From contig OU342804.1 in the NCBI GenBank assembly GCA_910591455.2, positions 740,176-804,175 of the forward strand: a DNA stretch of 64,000 nucleotides, written 5' to 3'. The notes under the pieces are model-generated. The model was not told the DNA's origin. It ran no database searches and saw only the letters and a list, made by a program, of their open reading frames with translations. A program made the position numbers and the translations under genes. Origin of the DNA: Pholis gunnellus (taxonomy: Eukaryota > Chordata > Actinopteri > Perciformes > Pholidae). The stretch's first letter is position 1. Each line of letters starts with the position of its first letter. Of the stretch, positions 62,127 to 64,000 are shown one piece after another.

Positions 62127-63500
62127 CCTCTTCAACTCCCCTCCTATTTTGGAGCAACAACGCCTAAAATGACAAACCCAAATTAAAGTGGCTGTATCTT
62201 CTGAACCACTCTGACTATATGCATAAATGAGGTCTTTCTTGAAAGAGAACCCCCTAAGGTTCCTTGTGAAAGTGTCTGTAGACCTGTAGGTCATACAGAA
62301 ACAGAGCAGTGGGCCTTTGAAGTCAGTAAAAATTAAGATTTGTGTCCGCCTAAAATAAAAAAGTAGCTTTCAGTATAAATAACTGCCTTTGGCTGAATCT
62401 GTACCGGTAAAGGGCAGCATAGGGCTGTAACTACACTATCAGTAAACACCTGCCTCAAATTTGAAGAAGATTGGACAAAGTATGACCGTTCTACAGTGTT
62501 CCTCCATGAAGAGATCCAGGAGCTCTAAAGGATATTTGGAGATCCAAATGGACACATGATAACCAAATGATATTCTGACACACTAAAGGTGTTTTTTCCT
62601 TCACATTTTGCTATTATATTATTTCCCTTTTATTTTTAGCCATAGCAAATTGCAAAAACTAAGTATATATGGTGGAAGACGTGGTCTGTAAGTAGCAGAC
62701 TTGCTGTGCGTGATAGCCACGACCGAGCGCACGGCAGAGTATGCGGGCAGCTCCGTTACGCGAGACTGTTCACACCTCCAGCACAGCTCAGTGTGCACAT
62801 GCAATACATCGTTAGAAAGCCTGAAGTCTCCTCTAGACGAAGGGCTTGACACGCCTAAACGTATCGCTAGCTGTTACTCATGAAATGCAGTCAAACAAAA
62901 ACAGAGCAAATCCACGTTTTCAGGGCAGGTGAAGACAGCTCGGTCTCCTGGCTTCAATACTTTACTGTCAGTGAACACACAACGCTGAGCCAGATGCTAA
63001 CATAGTGCAGTGTTGAAAACCGGCGTCATTATGATCGCCAAGGTCATCTTTAGACACAGACATACCATAATGAAGCATCAGAAAAGAGCCGAAAATAAAA
63101 AGTGAAAAATAATGACCGTGTTGGCTGACTGCTTATATCAATAATTACTCGGTTTGTTCTATAAGTACCAGCGTTTTCTGCAGCCGCTAGCTCCATGGTA
63201 GCATCCGCTAGCACATTTACTAGTAAAATCGGGTCTGTACTGTATCTTTCGCCGTCGAAATGCTGCAAGACCCGACTTGCAGCGGTCATGGCAACTTTGG
63301 ACAGTGTGTGTTTGGGCTCCTTTTGTGAAAAATCCGTCAGGAATAAAAGAAAATTGATGCTTTCTTCGCAAAGATGAGGACTTTTTGCATGCTGGGATAC
63401 TAAACACGGCCATGTTTTGTGACGTAATTTTCGTAAGCAAGCCGTAAGAACGGAAGGGGAAGGGATCGCAGACGCCGGCGTCCTCGCGGAGTTGAAGAGG
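62127..63500. mobile_element. TTAA-flanked element, unit 5
   Basis: Same ends. The most divergent unit: several changes cluster at 62735-62775 (CGGCAGAGTATGCGGG, TTCACACC). Confidence 0.65.
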
Positions 63501-63717
63501 TTTTAAAATCTAGAATACTCTTGACAGTTTCTCAAGATTATCAACACTGTTTTTAAGTTTTCTTCAGGTTCAAACTAACCTAGAGAAAACTGTCTGTACA
63601 TTCATGGCTGCACTGCAAACTGGAGCTGCTTATAGCGAGACTTATATTATTTTGGTATAATCCTTCATTTGTTGACCTCACAACTGACATAAGACAGCTG
63701 GTAAGAAGAGAGACTTG

Positions 63718-63790
63718 TGGTTCCACTGGGGATTGAACCCAGGACCTTCTGCGTGTAAAGCAGACGTGATAACGACTACACTATGGAACC
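63718..63790 (-). tRNA. tRNA-Val (TAC), copy 10, at the right edge of the array
   Basis: Body as copy 1 and 3' flank A-type. Its 5' flank (minus strand, from 63791 up) leaves the repeat and is unique sequence, so its upstream context differs from all other copies. Confidence 0.88.
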
Positions 63791-64000
63791 TCTGCAACAA
63801 GCTTTGTTTTATCCATTAAATAACACACGTGTTCACATTACAGCTGGCACTTTAAATTCCAATTATGTGTTCGTGTTACTGAAGACTCCAGACTGGATCT
63901 AAACTCAGCATCTTATTTTACCAGAGAACTCTGTCAGCCACTCACGCTGAGCGCTACACGTTACTACTGTAGTGTTTGTCATGAGCAGAGCGTTCTGCTG
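63791..64000. other. Unique sequence right of the macrosatellite
   Basis: No similarity to the repeat unit and no recognised gene. Confidence 0.6.

Larger units (their letters stand above)
50878..63790. repeat. 2.66-kb macrosatellite carrying paired tRNA-Val genes
   Basis: Direct repeats of about 2659 bp. tRNA starts recur at 51030, 53689, 56348, 59006 and 61665 (spacing 2659, 2659, 2658, 2659), and at 53084, 55743, 58401, 61060 and 63719. Within a unit the two tRNAs are 605 bp apart, then 2053-2054 bp to the next. Units differ by only scattered substitutions and single-base indels by eye. The left edge begins in unit sequence (GGTTCAAACTAACC); the right edge stops at the end of a tRNA. Confidence 0.97.

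Noticed and set aside
51477..63440. Recurring frames of 60-93 codons in each macrosatellite unit
   Set aside because: They lie in the TTAA element or across tRNA genes, match no family I know, and conservation between units only reflects recent duplication.

Overview
This is nuclear DNA from a ray-finned fish, most likely a percomorph. It holds three recognisable vertebrate genes with fish-like exon sequence and GT-AG introns of tens to hundreds of bases. It is also dense in CA/GT/GA microsatellites, GTTAGC-rich fish repeats and, above all, minisatellites. No bacterial, plasmid, phage or CRISPR feature is present.

Layout. (1) Positions 25-613 (+) hold the last two coding exons of an interleukin-17A/F-type cytokine. 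Its hydrophobic leader is built from a run of ATG codons; the 3'UTR and poly(A) signal reach about 1222. (2) Positions 2660-3276 are a fold-back MITE with long inverted arms. (3) Positions 3310-5101 (-) encode stathmin-4 (stmn4). The five coding exons join in perfect phase, but an in-frame (AGG)n repeat gives the predicted C-terminus 25 consecutive arginines. A 5' non-coding exon and two CCAAT boxes lie near 6103-6240. (4) Positions 5.7-11.1 kb are gene-poor: a 1 kb minisatellite, GT and GA repeats and a LINE-like tail. (5) Positions 11616-19140 (-) encode GPN-loop GTPase 1 (gpn1). Thirteen coding exons all join in phase, and four of its introns carry five unrelated minisatellite blocks. (6) Positions 19.58-22.24 kb are two large arrays, one C-rich (CCACCC/CCATC) and one of the CACTCT type. 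(7) A CpG-rich first coding exon of an unidentified + strand gene lies near 24.1 kb. (8) Positions 25.9-50.8 kb contain no gene I can identify. They hold a 71-copy 21-bp array, an 84-copy decamer array, a hAT-like element with an exact 8-bp target duplication enclosing an 11-bp array, several dispersed repeats and a segment duplicated at 35 and 47 kb.

(9) Positions 50878-63790 are the most striking part: a macrosatellite with a period of about 2659 bp. Each full unit carries two minus-strand tRNA-Val(TAC) genes and one 1.37 kb non-autonomous TTAA-flanked element. Ten tRNA copies are present. All ten share a C in place of a D-loop guanine that is conserved in nearly all tRNAs, and none has a T4 Pol III terminator close by. 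A divergent relative at 49543-49617 still has the GG. Two readings are open: a young, homogenised array of variant tRNA genes, or a tRNA-derived satellite that has lost tRNA function.

The protein genes do not form one pathway. IL-17 is a secreted cytokine, stmn4 a neuronal microtubule regulator, and gpn1 an RNA polymerase II assembly and import factor. Gene calls rest on exon reading, phase agreement and family knowledge; no database search was run.
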